From: Marinicella litoralis | GTDB lineage: Bacteria; Pseudomonadota; Gammaproteobacteria; Xanthomonadales; Marinicellaceae | DNA: 64,000 nucleotides | Direction of reading: 5' to 3' | NCBI RefSeq assembly: GCF_002591915.1 | Contig: NZ_NIHB01000001.1 | Location: 1,369,590-1,433,589, forward strand | Shown here: piece after piece, positions 16,506-25,337 of the stretch | How positions within the stretch are numbered: position 1 is the first letter of the stretch | Layout: each line of letters opens with the position of its first letter | The notes under the pieces: generated by a model | Seen by the model: only the letters and a program-made list of their open reading frames with translations | What the model was told of the DNA's origin: nothing | Database searches by the model: none | Program-made: the position numbers and the translations under genes

Positions 16506-18257
16506 TTACAGTGCTTGAACGGCAAAGAAAACGTTGTCTTGAATTTCGAAGCCAATGTCAGTATTGCGCCTAATGATGTCGGACAATCGTGTCCTGCGGA
16601 TTTGATCAACTTGTTGACGAGTCATTTGATTTTCAAAATAAAACCTGTCTCCATCTCTCAATGCGGAGAACTGTTCAATCAAGACCGTTCTGATTAATTG
16701 GCCGACCAGTGCACCAGGCTCAATGTTTTCTGATAGTCCACCAACCCACAAATCTATATCATCTACTGATGGATAAACGCTGGCCAGGGCATTTTGTTTA
16801 TCGACATCGGAGGTGATTTCAGCAAAGGACTTTTTAAGGGGTAAGCCATATGCGGCTCGAACTTCATTGTAGCTAGGTAAGCCATGGTCTCTGCCTCGCT
16901 GGATATTGATTGAAGCCAGGTCGAATCCACCGGCACCTGGAGCGCCAAATAGAAAATTCCGTACATCATCAATAATAAAATTATCGACCGACTGACAAAC
17001 TTGGGTCGCTAAACCACGAAGCAAAGGCTCAATACCACCTTCAGTGGCCAATCGATAAGGCGAGAAGAAGGCATTGCGTAACGGTAAGCTGCCTTGTTCT
17101 ATGGATTTCCCATTGGCATTAAGTCTTAACAATTGTGGACTCAAGGCGCTGTGACCATATCGAAACACTGCGCCTGAAAATAGGTTGGAAATGCCTGCAT
17201 GCACCCGGTCGTCATAGCCACGATAGGGTGGTAAAGCATTGCGACCCAGCAGGGCAGGTAAGTATTCGAAATAGGTAATGGCTTGCATTTCAGCGCCGAC
17301 TATGGCTCTGGCTTCTTCATACACTTGATCTCCTGATAGATTGGGACTTTGGTTTTTAATTCTTCTGGCCTGCCAGTTGTGTTCACGCATAAACAAAGTA
17401 TGTAAAGTGGTTAAACCAATTTGTTCATTGACGCGGACATCACCAGCCAAGAATAGGGCTTCACTGTCACCACCGGCATTGGGAAAGCCATTGACATTGA
17501 ATGGCAGGAAGCCGCCTGCAGAGGTTTTTAATTGACCTGACCCATCGAGGGTTCGCAATTCATTGGCGCGTGCCGAGTCAGAGCCATATACGTTGGATGC
17601 ATCAATCCAAGCTGATATTTCATTGATTTGTTGACGAGGGTTGCTGATATCTGTGCCGGATGCAGGGTCATAAATGGATCGATTTACCGACATGATTGCA
17701 TGACCAGAACTTGATGGATCGAAATAGGCATCGCCTGTGGGGATTTGAATGTCAATGGGCTCAGCGGGATCGACGCCATCTGTTAAATCAATGTCATGAT
17801 CTAAAAATTGACCCCATTGCCATACGAAATCTGTGGCGTTTCGGTTGTTAGGCATGAGTTCTGCTTGAGCGCTGATGGCGTTGCTGATTGTTCGTGCGTT
17901 GGCTCGTAATGTGCCAGACAACTGGGAAATGCCATCGGTGTAATCGTTGTCAACCAATCTGATTAGTTGGGTGTGGGCTTGGCCCATGTCATCAATAACA
18001 TGGTGATTTCCACTGCCGTCGATTGATCGGTATCGTTCGCTGCTTGGTGGATTGTTTTGTGGCGGCTTGGGTCCTCGAATAATGCGTCGAGCCGGTGAAA
18101 TGCTATTCTGCGTTTGTTGAATCGGGCCATTACCATTGGAATTGCCACTCAGTCCTCCGTCGTTTTGCCCATCTCCATTTTGTGGTGGGTTTTGTGCCAA
18201 GACGTTGTGACTGCTGGTAAAAATAGAAAGGTAACAAGCCATTTTAATTAATGTCAT
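16506..18257 (-). CDS. secreted animal-type heme peroxidase (peroxidase-cyclooxygenase superfamily)
   Basis: A 583-residue protein with a signal peptide (about residues 1-21) and a Gln/Asn/Gly-rich linker to about residue 75, followed by a complete animal-type peroxidase domain. The distal site is WGQFLDHD with H154, D153 (the residue esterified to heme in myeloperoxidase) and D155 (calcium ligand). R275 and E278 in GDVRVNEQ match the catalytic arginine and the second ester-forming glutamate. HTLFMREHN follows, and the proximal histidine is H369 in FRYGHS. INIQRGRDHGLPSYNEVR is also diagnostic. Such enzymes oxidise halides or organic substrates with peroxide. It is a single gene with its own terminator. 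Confidence 0.93.
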   Translation of the reverse strand: MTLIKMACYLSIFTSSHNVLAQNPPQNGDGQNDGGLSGNSNGNGPIQQTQNSISPARRIIRGPKPPQNNPPSSERYRSIDGSGNHHVIDDMGQAHTQLIRLVDNDYTDGISQLSGTLRANARTISNAISAQAELMPNNRNATDFVWQWGQFLDHDIDLTDGVDPAEPIDIQIPTGDAYFDPSSSGHAIMSVNRSIYDPASGTDISNPRQQINEISAWIDASNVYGSDSARANELRTLDGSGQLKTSAGGFLPFNVNGFPNAGGDSEALFLAGDVRVNEQIGLTTLHTLFMREHNWQARRIKNQSPNLSGDQVYEEARAIVGAEMQAITYFEYLPALLGRNALPPYRGYDDRVHAGISNLFSGAVFRYGHSALSPQLLRLNANGKSIEQGSLPLRNAFFSPYRLATEGGIEPLLRGLATQVCQSVDNFIIDDVRNFLFGAPGAGGFDLASINIQRGRDHGLPSYNEVRAAYGLPLKKSFAEITSDVDKQNALASVYPSVDDIDLWVGGLSENIEPGALVGQLIRTVLIEQFSALRDGDRFYFENQMTRQQVDQIRRTRLSDIIRRNTDIGFEIQDNVFFAVQAL

Positions 18258-18527
18258 ATAAAGACTCCTGTGTATAGTGAAAGTAAGTGAAAACTTTATG
18301 TTTTGAATCTGCTTTGTGTTTTCACCCTTTCAATTTAGAAGGGAATTGTGGATGAAATAAGGAGTAAGTGAGCAAACAAAGTTAAATGTCAGTTAAGTCT
18401 GATTGGATTAACGAAACCGTAATGATTGAGGCATCAAATGTTCAGAAGCAAATATAAATGGCTGTCATATTTTGGCAATAAATTCACATGAATTGTCTAT
18501 AATTCAGTTTTAGTCAAAGGAGTTATC

Positions 18528-19073
18528 ATGAAAATAGTCGGAATATCCGGAAGCCTCAGAAAAAATTCAACCCATGCAGGCATTTTGCGAACAGTGGCAG
18601 CTCATTTGAAGGAAAAAGGGATAGAATTCACAGTCGTTGATATTGGTGGTTTTCCACTGTATGACCAAGACATCAATGACCAAGGTTTACCAGTAAATGT
18701 TCAACAAGCTCATGAACATTTGGCCCAAGCCGATGCGATTGTATTGGCATCACCAGAATATAATTATTCGGTGACTGGGGTGTTAAAAAATGCCCTAGAC
18801 TGGTTTTCACGAGTCGAAAATCAAGCATTCAATGGTAAAGCAGTTTCAATCATGGGTGCCAGTCCAGGTATGGGCACAGCCCGCAGTCAATACCATTTGC
18901 GGCAAATTTTAGTTTTTCTGAATGCTTTTGTGGTCAATAAACCCGAAGTGATGATCGCCCAAGCTGGTGGAAAATTCGATGATTCAGGTGATTTAACCGA
19001 TGAGGGGACCATAGCATTTATTGGTAAAGCCCTCACGTCACTGATTAAGCTAGCGGATCAATTAAAAAAATGA
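18528..19073 (+). CDS. NADPH-dependent FMN reductase (flavodoxin-like quinone/azo reductase)
   Basis: A 181-residue flavoprotein of the FMN_red family (ChrR/YieF/SsuE-like). The N-terminal phosphate-binding loop is GISGSLRKNSTHAG, the flavin-contact motif is SPEYNYSVTGVLKNALDWFSR (about residues 77-97), and a GASPGMGTARSQ loop follows. These enzymes reduce quinones, chromate or free flavin using NAD(P)H. A good AAAGGAG site and a TATAAT (18498-18503) precede it. The stop overlaps the next gene start by four bases, so it shares a transcript with the old-yellow-enzyme. Confidence 0.88.
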   Translation: MKIVGISGSLRKNSTHAGILRTVAAHLKEKGIEFTVVDIGGFPLYDQDINDQGLPVNVQQAHEHLAQADAIVLASPEYNYSVTGVLKNALDWFSRVENQAFNGKAVSIMGASPGMGTARSQYHLRQILVFLNAFVVNKPEVMIAQAGGKFDDSGDLTDEGTIAFIGKALTSLIKLADQLKK

Positions 19074-20179
19074 ATCAAGCCATTTTTGAACCATTTGAAT
19101 ATGGAGCGTTGCAGTTGAAAAATCGCATTGTTTTGGCACCAATGACTCGAAGCTTTTCACCAGGTCATGTACCCAATCAACAGAATGTAGCGTATTATCA
19201 AAGGCGTGCGGCCAACGGGGTCGGTTTGATCGTTACCGAAGGAACTTGTGTTGGGCATAAGGCCGCCAATGGTTACCCTGATGTCCCTTTCTTTTTTGGT
19301 GATGAGGCGCTAGCTGGTTGGAGAAAAGTGGTTGATGCCGTGCATGAAGCAGGTGGAAAAATCATGCCGCAACTTTGGCATGTCGGTGGTGTTCGAAAAG
19401 ATTGTTTGCAACCCGATGAAAGTGTGCCCGCTTTCAGTCCATCTGGCTTGTTGTCACCGAATAAACCGAATGGCGTTGCTATGACACAGGATGACATCGA
19501 CGAGGTCATAGCGGCCTTTATTGAGGCAGCTGTTCAAGCACAGAAGCTGGGATTTGATGGTGTTGAAATACATGGTGCTCATGGTTATTTATTGGATCAA
19601 TTCTTTTGGGAAAAGACCAATCTTAGAAACGATGAATATGGAGGCAATTTAGCGCAAAGAACACGGTTTGCCACAGAGATGATCAGCCAAATGCGCCAAG
19701 CCGTTGGACCAGAATTCCCCATAGTGCTGCGATTTTCACAATGGAAATTACAAAATTATGCTTTGAAGTTGGCAGAGACTCCTGAAGACTTGAAAGCATT
19801 TTTGGATCCTTTGGTGGCAGCAGGTGTTGATATGTTTCACTGCTCTACACGACGATTTTGGGAGCCTGAATTTACCGGTTCTGATTTGAATTTGGCTGGT
19901 TGGACGAAAAAACTCACTGGCAAACCCTGTATTACCGTGGGCAGTGTTGGCTTGGCTGGTGGCTTTGTTGATGAAGACAAAAAAGGCATGAGCGCACAAT
20001 CAGAAGTTTCGACTGAACAATTTGAGTTGATTGAAAAGTCACTGATCGCCAATGAATATGACTTGGTTGCGGTTGGCAGGTGTTTGCTACAAGATCCTGC
20101 TTGGGTGCACAAGTTGAAGGCGGGTCAATATACTGAAATGAAGCCTTATACTGCTGAATCATTGAAAAACTTGTATTGA
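19070..20179 (+). CDS. NADH:flavin oxidoreductase, old yellow enzyme family
   Basis: A 369-residue TIM-barrel flavoenzyme. The FMN-binding start KNRIVLAPMTRSFS, the substrate-binding HGAHGYLLDQFFW (about residues 166-178) with a His-His pair, and the TNLRNDEYGG block are typical of the OYE/NemA group that reduces activated alkenes and nitro compounds. A final GRCLLQDPAWVHKL binds the FMN phosphate. It is coupled by a four-base overlap to the FMN reductase. The two may form an electrophile or quinone detoxification pair; that is inferred from context. Confidence 0.9.
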   Translation: MNQAIFEPFEYGALQLKNRIVLAPMTRSFSPGHVPNQQNVAYYQRRAANGVGLIVTEGTCVGHKAANGYPDVPFFFGDEALAGWRKVVDAVHEAGGKIMPQLWHVGGVRKDCLQPDESVPAFSPSGLLSPNKPNGVAMTQDDIDEVIAAFIEAAVQAQKLGFDGVEIHGAHGYLLDQFFWEKTNLRNDEYGGNLAQRTRFATEMISQMRQAVGPEFPIVLRFSQWKLQNYALKLAETPEDLKAFLDPLVAAGVDMFHCSTRRFWEPEFTGSDLNLAGWTKKLTGKPCITVGSVGLAGGFVDEDKKGMSAQSEVSTEQFELIEKSLIANEYDLVAVGRCLLQDPAWVHKLKAGQYTEMKPYTAESLKNLY

Positions 20180-20210
20180 AGCCACTTGTATGTACCGCTA
20201 GAATGATTAC

Positions 20211-20906
20211 ATGATGACTCGATTAAAACGGCTGGCTGACTATTTGACTTCTGACTTTTTAGGAGGACCCAAACCCTGGAAGTTGTCTTGGGTCATTAAC
20301 TTTCAAAAAGCAGGGACCTTTTTCTTTGTGGCCTGGTTGATGTGGTTTTACCAAAACACCAGTGTGGCAGCCTATATCTACCTGGCTTTACATGGCAGTT
20401 ATGGTTTCGTTTGGTTGATAAAAGACTTTAATTTTCCTGACAAGGGTTGGCAGAAAAAAGTCACCATTGTTGGCGGTTTAGTGGCTTTTTTTGGTGTGTT
20501 GTTATGGTATTGGGTGATTGCCTGGTTGTTGATCAGTCAGCCACAAACCCCGGATTATCCATTGGCAGATAACATCTGGTTTGCTGGTTGTATTGCTTTG
20601 TGCCTTTTAGGCTGTGTGATCATGATTGCGGCAGATGCACAAAAACACTACACTTTAAAATTCCATAATGGCTTGATTGATGACGGCATCCATAAATACA
20701 TCAGGCACCCTAATTATTTGGGAGAAATCATGATTTATGCTGCTTTTGGATTAATGGCTTGGCATTGGGCAGCCGCTGTTATCTTATTGTCGGTTTGGCT
20801 GTTGGTGTTTTTACCCAATATGATGGCCAAAGAACGCAGCCTTGCTCGTTACCCAGAATGGAAAAGTTATCGGCAAAGGAGTGGTTGGCTGTTGCCATTT
20901 TTATAA
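20211..20906 (+). CDS. membrane protein of the steroid 5-alpha-reductase/ICMT-like family (DUF1295-like)
   Basis: A 231-residue polytopic membrane protein with about five or six helices. The C-terminal half has the family signature: DGIHKYIRHPNYLGEIMIYAAFG (HPNYLGE at about 166-172) followed by KERSLARYPEWKSYRQRSG. This block binds NADPH or S-adenosylmethionine in ICMT, PEMT and DUF1295 proteins, so it is either a reductase or a methyltransferase of lipid-like substrates. It follows the OYE gene after 31 bases, possibly in the same operon. Confidence 0.75.
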   Translation: MMTRLKRLADYLTSDFLGGPKPWKLSWVINFQKAGTFFFVAWLMWFYQNTSVAAYIYLALHGSYGFVWLIKDFNFPDKGWQKKVTIVGGLVAFFGVLLWYWVIAWLLISQPQTPDYPLADNIWFAGCIALCLLGCVIMIAADAQKHYTLKFHNGLIDDGIHKYIRHPNYLGEIMIYAAFGLMAWHWAAAVILLSVWLLVFLPNMMAKERSLARYPEWKSYRQRSGWLLPFL

Positions 20907-20910
20907 AGCA

Positions 20911-21468
20911 TTAATCGCCAATTGGCACCAAAATACCAATGGTGAATTGACCATCACCAAAACCATCCTGCCCAGGCAGGTCTGAATTGTTGGTGTCCAA
21001 GCGCAAGCGCGCTTCAGCCCTTATCCTGACGCCATTACCCGTAAAATACCAAGAACCGCCAACGGCAAAATTCACAATTAAGTCGGTGTCTTGAGTTTCT
21101 GGAAACCTGGAATCAGCGTAGATACCACCGACGCCAGCCAAAAAGTAAGGCTTCCATAAGGGGTCGTGGTTGGTATACATGACGTTGAATGCCGCGGAAT
21201 AATGTTTGAGGTCAAAGTCGATGTCAAAATCATATTCATCCCGCATCACCTCAAATTCCATGCCCCAATTCTCATTGAAATGTTTGCCTACTCTGAGGTC
21301 TATTACGTTGGCTTCGTTCAATCGAATGTCGTCATCAGGAACCACTATGCCTAGGTTGCTGTTCCAGTACCAACGATAATCAACGCCATCATAAATGTGC
21401 TCATCTTCCTGGCAAAATGCCAGGGTGGCCATAGTGGTTAGCATCAAGACCGCTGACAGGGTTTTCAT
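20911..21468 (-). CDS. outer-membrane beta-barrel protein, small OmpA/OmpW-like
   Basis: A 185-residue protein with a signal peptide (about residues 1-19, cut near FCQ) and alternating strands that end in an aromatic/glycine pattern typical of eight-stranded barrels (WKPYFLAGVGGIYAD, FAVGGSWYFT, GVRIRAEARLR). The last residues (FTIGILVPIGD) lack the usual terminal aromatic, which weakens the outer-membrane call. Its start overlaps the upstream HolD-like gene by four bases, so it is the last gene of the MCE transport operon. A role as an outer-membrane partner of that system is inference only. Confidence 0.6.
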   Translation of the reverse strand: MKTLSAVLMLTTMATLAFCQEDEHIYDGVDYRWYWNSNLGIVVPDDDIRLNEANVIDLRVGKHFNENWGMEFEVMRDEYDFDIDFDLKHYSAAFNVMYTNHDPLWKPYFLAGVGGIYADSRFPETQDTDLIVNFAVGGSWYFTGNGVRIRAEARLRLDTNNSDLPGQDGFGDGQFTIGILVPIGD

Positions 21469-21911
21469 GAATGGTCTGGTTCAGCTTTCAATGTTTTGAG
21501 TTTTTCCCAGACCGGTCTTTTAAGTTCAGGTTGGGACAGGATGTCTTTTAAACTGCTCAGATTCATGGTGCTGTGGTCATCAGCTTGGTTGATGTCAGCA
21601 AACACCAAGGTCATTGAGGGTAGTTTGTATTTGACTGACTGACCATCGTATTCAATGAAATCATATTGACAGTCATGTTCTATGGCTTTCAACATGTTCA
21701 CCAACAATCGAAACTCATTTTTATCAAGTTTTTCATGAATGGGTTCATGGTGTGTTTCCAGTTCAACTTTATCAGTGTGGCTTGCTTTTTCTGCAGAACC
21801 GGTTTCAACTTCAACCACCACATCAATGGTTTGTTGGCTAACTTCATGCTGGTTATTTTTAACAACGAGCTTGAGTAATCCCAACTCTTCTATCAATTGA
21901 TTACTGAACAT
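21465..21911 (-). CDS. HolD-like protein (possible DNA polymerase III psi subunit)
   Basis: A 148-residue soluble protein. The N-terminus MFSNQLIEELGLLKLVVKN resembles the chi-binding LGI..W peptide of psi. A central block (LDKNEFRLLVNMLKAI) and a C-terminal SSLKDILSQPELKRPVWEKLK match the end of HolD (L.DL..~P..K...W..L). Between them is a variable linker rich in Glu and His. The ATG at 21911 comes one base after the stop of the preceding lipoprotein gene, so an upstream ATG at 21950 is unlikely. Psi links the clamp loader to chi and SSB. Similarity is from memory and modest, and the genomic setting within an envelope operon is odd. Confidence 0.45.
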   Translation of the reverse strand: MFSNQLIEELGLLKLVVKNNQHEVSQQTIDVVVEVETGSAEKASHTDKVELETHHEPIHEKLDKNEFRLLVNMLKAIEHDCQYDFIEYDGQSVKYKLPSMTLVFADINQADDHSTMNLSSLKDILSQPELKRPVWEKLKTLKAEPDHS

Positions 21912-21912
21912 A

Positions 21913-22473
21913 TCAAAGGTCTGATGCAAGTTGGTTAAGTATGGAATCAACTGAACGACCTACGGCCTTGGCAAATGCCCTGTATCCTTCACCATCTATT
22001 GGTTCAGCGTGTTCGTAATTTTGATTAAAAATCAATGCGTTTTCTTGGTCATACAGTGAAAACTCTAAAGCGACATTGGTACTATTTTGATTTTTTTCAA
22101 AGGCCAAAATCCGAGTGTATAAAACTTGATGGTCTTGTCGATGTGGGGTTTGAATGCTGACTGATTCCCAATGCTCACCTGCCCAGTTTTTAATGATGTA
22201 ATGTAACAGCACCTTGGGTGATTCCAGCCAATAATTGTTATTCAGTTGAATCAATGATTGATCGTCTTTGGTAGCAACCATGGGACGACCTCCCAAAATA
22301 CTTAAAGCGGTCGGTTTTTTTACCACCAATGTATTTGGTTTTCGCAGTTCCGTATTGGTGGTGATATTTGACGTTATCCTGAAATACTTTTTGGTTTGTG
22401 ATTGCTTGCTTGAGCAGGCATATACGCTAATTATGAGCAGAATCAACAGGCTTACTTTGAGGTTACTTTTCAT
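21913..22473 (-). CDS. ABC-type transport auxiliary lipoprotein (PqiC/MCE-associated)
   Basis: A 186-residue lipoprotein with lipobox VYAC (C20). It contains the beta-strand pattern of ABC_trans_aux proteins, including YFRITS, the YWLESPKVLLHYIIKNW segment and a C-terminal YRAFAKAVGRSVDSILNQL helix. PqiC-like proteins sit in the outer membrane and complete an MCE lipid conduit. The gene overlaps the MlaD-like gene by four bases, consistent with a complex of permease, ATPase, MCE protein and this lipoprotein. Confidence 0.82.
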   Translation of the reverse strand: MKSNLKVSLLILLIISVYACSSKQSQTKKYFRITSNITTNTELRKPNTLVVKKPTALSILGGRPMVATKDDQSLIQLNNNYWLESPKVLLHYIIKNWAGEHWESVSIQTPHRQDHQVLYTRILAFEKNQNSTNVALEFSLYDQENALIFNQNYEHAEPIDGEGYRAFAKAVGRSVDSILNQLASDL

Positions 22474-23414
22474 AGGTCGTCATCCGCTATTTCTGGATTT
22501 GAAGAAAATATCAAAGAAGAAGGGTTTTTTCGGATTAAATTGGTGGCTTCATTTAAATTCATTGATGCGCTTTCGATTTCATTGGAAATTGAATCCAGTT
22601 TATTGGACAAAGACAGCATGCTCTTGGATGCGGTTTTTAGCAGTTGAGCCATGTCTGAATCATCCGAGGAGATCAGTCCCCTTGCATCAGTGACCAAGCC
22701 ATTGATGTTTTCAAGCCCGTCATCCAACGCCTTGACCGATAGTTGCATTTGGTTGCTTAACTTGGCCAAATTAGCCACAAAAGCTTCCAGGTTTTTGGTG
22801 TTTTCATCACTCAATACTTGATTGGCCGAATTCATTAATTGGTCTAATTGTGCTGTTGAGTTGTTGATGTTGTTCATGATTTCAGGCAAGCCGTTGTCAA
22901 TCTGTAATGTGATGCTGTCCAGCCTGTCATACAACATGTCTAGCATGGGTTTGATTTTTTCTTCAGTGATGTCAGTGATGTTGTCGGACACCCCACCCAA
23001 TTGGGCAAATAGATCTGCCGGTGGTAAGCCTGGGATGGTGTCATTTTCAGAGAAAAAGTCTTTGGCCTCTCCACCTTTGATGTTGATTGACATATCGGCC
23101 AACAGGCCCGCTGAATTGATTTGAGCTTTTGAGTCGGTGGGGATTTTCCACTCTTTGAGTACCGAGTATGTCACTTTGAAATCTAATTTGGTTTGTTTGA
23201 ACTCTGGTTTGATGGATTCGATTTGTCCAATGCGATACCCTTCAAAAAAAACTGGGGTACCATAACCTAAGCCCGTGACGTTGTGATAATAGCTGTTGTA
23301 TTCAACGGCGTCGGATTCCTTCCCTGTCATTTTAATTAACAACCAAAGGGTGAGTATGGAGATTGTCAAAGTGAACAACCCAACCCAGAAATAATTGCTG
23401 ATGTGTCTTTTCAT
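22470..23414 (-). CDS. MlaD family (MCE domain) protein
   Basis: A 314-residue protein anchored by an N-terminal helix (about residues 8-27). A single MCE domain follows (about 38-118), with the YHNVTGLGYGTPVFFEGYRIGQI core. The rest is a long polar helical region (about 140-290) with repeated Asn/Leu heptads, longer than E. coli MlaD (183). MCE proteins form hexameric rings or needles that carry phospholipid between the membranes; the helical part may form a periplasm-spanning tube. It overlaps both neighbours by four bases. Confidence 0.9.
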   Translation of the reverse strand: MKRHISNYFWVGLFTLTISILTLWLLIKMTGKESDAVEYNSYYHNVTGLGYGTPVFFEGYRIGQIESIKPEFKQTKLDFKVTYSVLKEWKIPTDSKAQINSAGLLADMSINIKGGEAKDFFSENDTIPGLPPADLFAQLGGVSDNITDITEEKIKPMLDMLYDRLDSITLQIDNGLPEIMNNINNSTAQLDQLMNSANQVLSDENTKNLEAFVANLAKLSNQMQLSVKALDDGLENINGLVTDARGLISSDDSDMAQLLKTASKSMLSLSNKLDSISNEIESASMNLNEATNLIRKNPSSLIFSSNPEIADDDL

Positions 23415-24226
23415 GTTAGTGTATAGTTTTCCTGTGTAAGCCTTTTCAGGTAATCTTTTGGATTTAATTTATCATGTCTTGAGCGGCGTTGTAATAAATC
23501 CATGACTCTTTTGTTTTCTGATTTTTTGATTTCTTCAACGGTTCCTGTGATGAGGTTTTTACCATTGTCTAAAACCGTGATTTTATCGGCAATTTTGAAA
23601 GCACTGTCTAATTCATGGGTCACAACCACCATGCTCATGCCCATGGTGTCTCGTAAAGACAGAATCAAATCATCAATTTCAGAAGCAACCACTGGATCTA
23701 GACCGGCTGAGGGCTCGTCAAAAAACAATAGTTTAGGGTCCATCACAATCGAACGTGCCAGGGCCGCTCGTTTGACCATGCCACCAGATAATTGAGAGGG
23801 CATCAATTTGTGAAACCCACCAAGGTTAACCACCTCCAGCTTCATTCGAGAAATGATTCGAATGGTGTTCTCATCCAACTCAGTGAATTCTCTGAGTGGT
23901 AATGCCACATTCTCGCCAACAGTCATTGAAGAAAATAGGGCGCCACTTTGGAATGAAACGCCAATGTCCTGTTTCAATTGTAGCTGTTCATTGAAACTGA
24001 TGCGGTGAATGTCTTTGCCCAGTAATTTAATCTGTCCTTCGGTGGGTTGGTACAAACCCAAAATATGCCAAAGCAGGGTGGATTTGCCTGAGCCACTGCC
24101 ACCCATAATGACTCGAATCTCACCTTTTTTAACATCCAAATCAACGCCGTCAAGAATTTTTCGTTGCCCATAATGGGTAACCAAATCTTTAACTTCTATG
24201 ACGGTTTCGTTGTTGTTTGTTTCCAT
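23411..24226 (-). CDS. MlaF-like ABC transporter ATP-binding protein
   Basis: A 271-residue ATPase. Walker A is GGSGSGKST (about residues 42-50), the signature is SQLSGGMVKRAALARS, Walker B is LLFFDEPSAGLDP, and the switch histidine is in VVVTHELDSAF. The SGGMxKR form and the VVTHELDS block are typical of MlaF-type ATPases. It energises phospholipid transport through the neighbouring permease and MCE protein. The C-terminus (KRVMDLLQRRSRHDK..) may contact the STAS protein. It lies 9 bases after the permease gene. Confidence 0.93.
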   Translation of the reverse strand: METNNNETVIEVKDLVTHYGQRKILDGVDLDVKKGEIRVIMGGSGSGKSTLLWHILGLYQPTEGQIKLLGKDIHRISFNEQLQLKQDIGVSFQSGALFSSMTVGENVALPLREFTELDENTIRIISRMKLEVVNLGGFHKLMPSQLSGGMVKRAALARSIVMDPKLLFFDEPSAGLDPVVASEIDDLILSLRDTMGMSMVVVTHELDSAFKIADKITVLDNGKNLITGTVEEIKKSENKRVMDLLQRRSRHDKLNPKDYLKRLTQENYTLT

Positions 24227-24235
24227 ATCAGTTGA

Positions 24236-25036
24236 TTATTGGGTTAGAAAATAACTGGCTATCATGTCAGCCAGAACAATGAATGAAATTGAAATAACCA
24301 CAGCACTGGTGGTGGCTTTACCAACACCTTCGGCACCACCAGTCACATAAAATCCTGTGGTGGCTCCAACCAATACAATGATGATTCCAAAGACCACGCT
24401 TTTTATCAAGCCTTGTAACACATCACCCACAATGAGTACATTGAATGATTCAAGCATATAGGCATTGATACTCATGTTTAATTCATGTGCGCTGAAAATT
24501 GCGCCACCAAAAATGGCCATAAAATCAGCGCAGATGACCAACAGCGGCATCGATACCATCAAGCCCAACAAGGGAGGTAACACCAAATACCGCACTGGCA
24601 CTATACCAATGACTTTGAGTGCATCGATTTCTTGTGACACCACTTGTGATCCAATCCTTGCTGCAATTGCTGCCCCAGATCGGCCTGCCACAATCACGCC
24701 GGTGATTAAGGGTGAAAACTCACGGGTCACAGATTTAGCAATGGCAAGTAGTACTTGAGATTCTGCACCAAAGTCTGACAGTGCATACAGTAATTGAATT
24801 GAAAGCATCATCCCAACCACAAAACACAAAGCCATAACGATGGGCAGGGCATCAAACCCATTAACCCTGATCTGCTCGACCACTTGTCGCAATCGCACTT
24901 TTTGTTTGTACCTGCGACCAATAATCAGCCAATAGAAGCTGTCCCAAAATAATCGCATGGCAAACCCCAAGCGTTCAACGGCTTGGAATGTAGAAATGCC
25001 AATGCTTTCTACTTTTTTAATCAGCACATTAATCAA
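24236..25036 (-). CDS. MlaE-like ABC transporter permease
   Basis: A 266-residue inner-membrane permease with an amphipathic N-terminal helix and about five membrane segments. VIVAGRSGAAIAARIGSQVVSQEIDALKVIGIVPVRYLVLP is the hallmark of the MlaE family, with the coupling helix in EIDAL. It forms the lipid-binding core with MlaF and MlaD. Its start overlaps the STAS gene end by eight bases. Confidence 0.93.
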   Translation of the reverse strand: MINVLIKKVESIGISTFQAVERLGFAMRLFWDSFYWLIIGRRYKQKVRLRQVVEQIRVNGFDALPIVMALCFVVGMMLSIQLLYALSDFGAESQVLLAIAKSVTREFSPLITGVIVAGRSGAAIAARIGSQVVSQEIDALKVIGIVPVRYLVLPPLLGLMVSMPLLVICADFMAIFGGAIFSAHELNMSINAYMLESFNVLIVGDVLQGLIKSVVFGIIIVLVGATTGFYVTGGAEGVGKATTSAVVISISFIVLADMIASYFLTQ

Positions 25037-25337
25037 TGCGGAACACCTGGTCCAAGCGAGCCAGTTCCAGAATGGATCGTACTTGTTTACTGGGTTTGCT
25101 CAGGCCAAAGGTTTTTCCATGGCTGTTAGCAAATTGTAGGCCCTCGACCATGGCTGCAATGCCAGAAGAGTCTATGTATTCAACATGGGCTAAATTAACC
25201 ACAACTTCAGGCGTTGTTTTCAATGCACTCAATATGGTTTTTCTGACTTCTGCAGAATTAGATAAATCGACCTCGCCTGATACATAAATAATACACAGCT
25301 CATCGTTTTTATCGAAGTGAATGAAATCTTCAGTCAT
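25029..25337 (-). CDS. STAS domain protein (MlaB-like)
   Basis: A 102-residue single STAS domain. The conserved DSSGI motif (residues 56-60, Ser57/58) is intact, as in SpoIIAA-type anti-anti-sigma factors, and VNLAHVEYIDSSG is in the usual place. Next to MlaE/MlaF genes it most likely acts as MlaB, which binds and stabilises the ATPase, rather than in a sigma circuit. Its ATG shares one base with the stop of the cyclophilin gene (TAATG). Confidence 0.88.
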   Translation of the reverse strand: MTEDFIHFDKNDELCIIYVSGEVDLSNSAEVRKTILSALKTTPEVVVNLAHVEYIDSSGIAAMVEGLQFANSHGKTFGLSKPSKQVRSILELARLDQVFRID

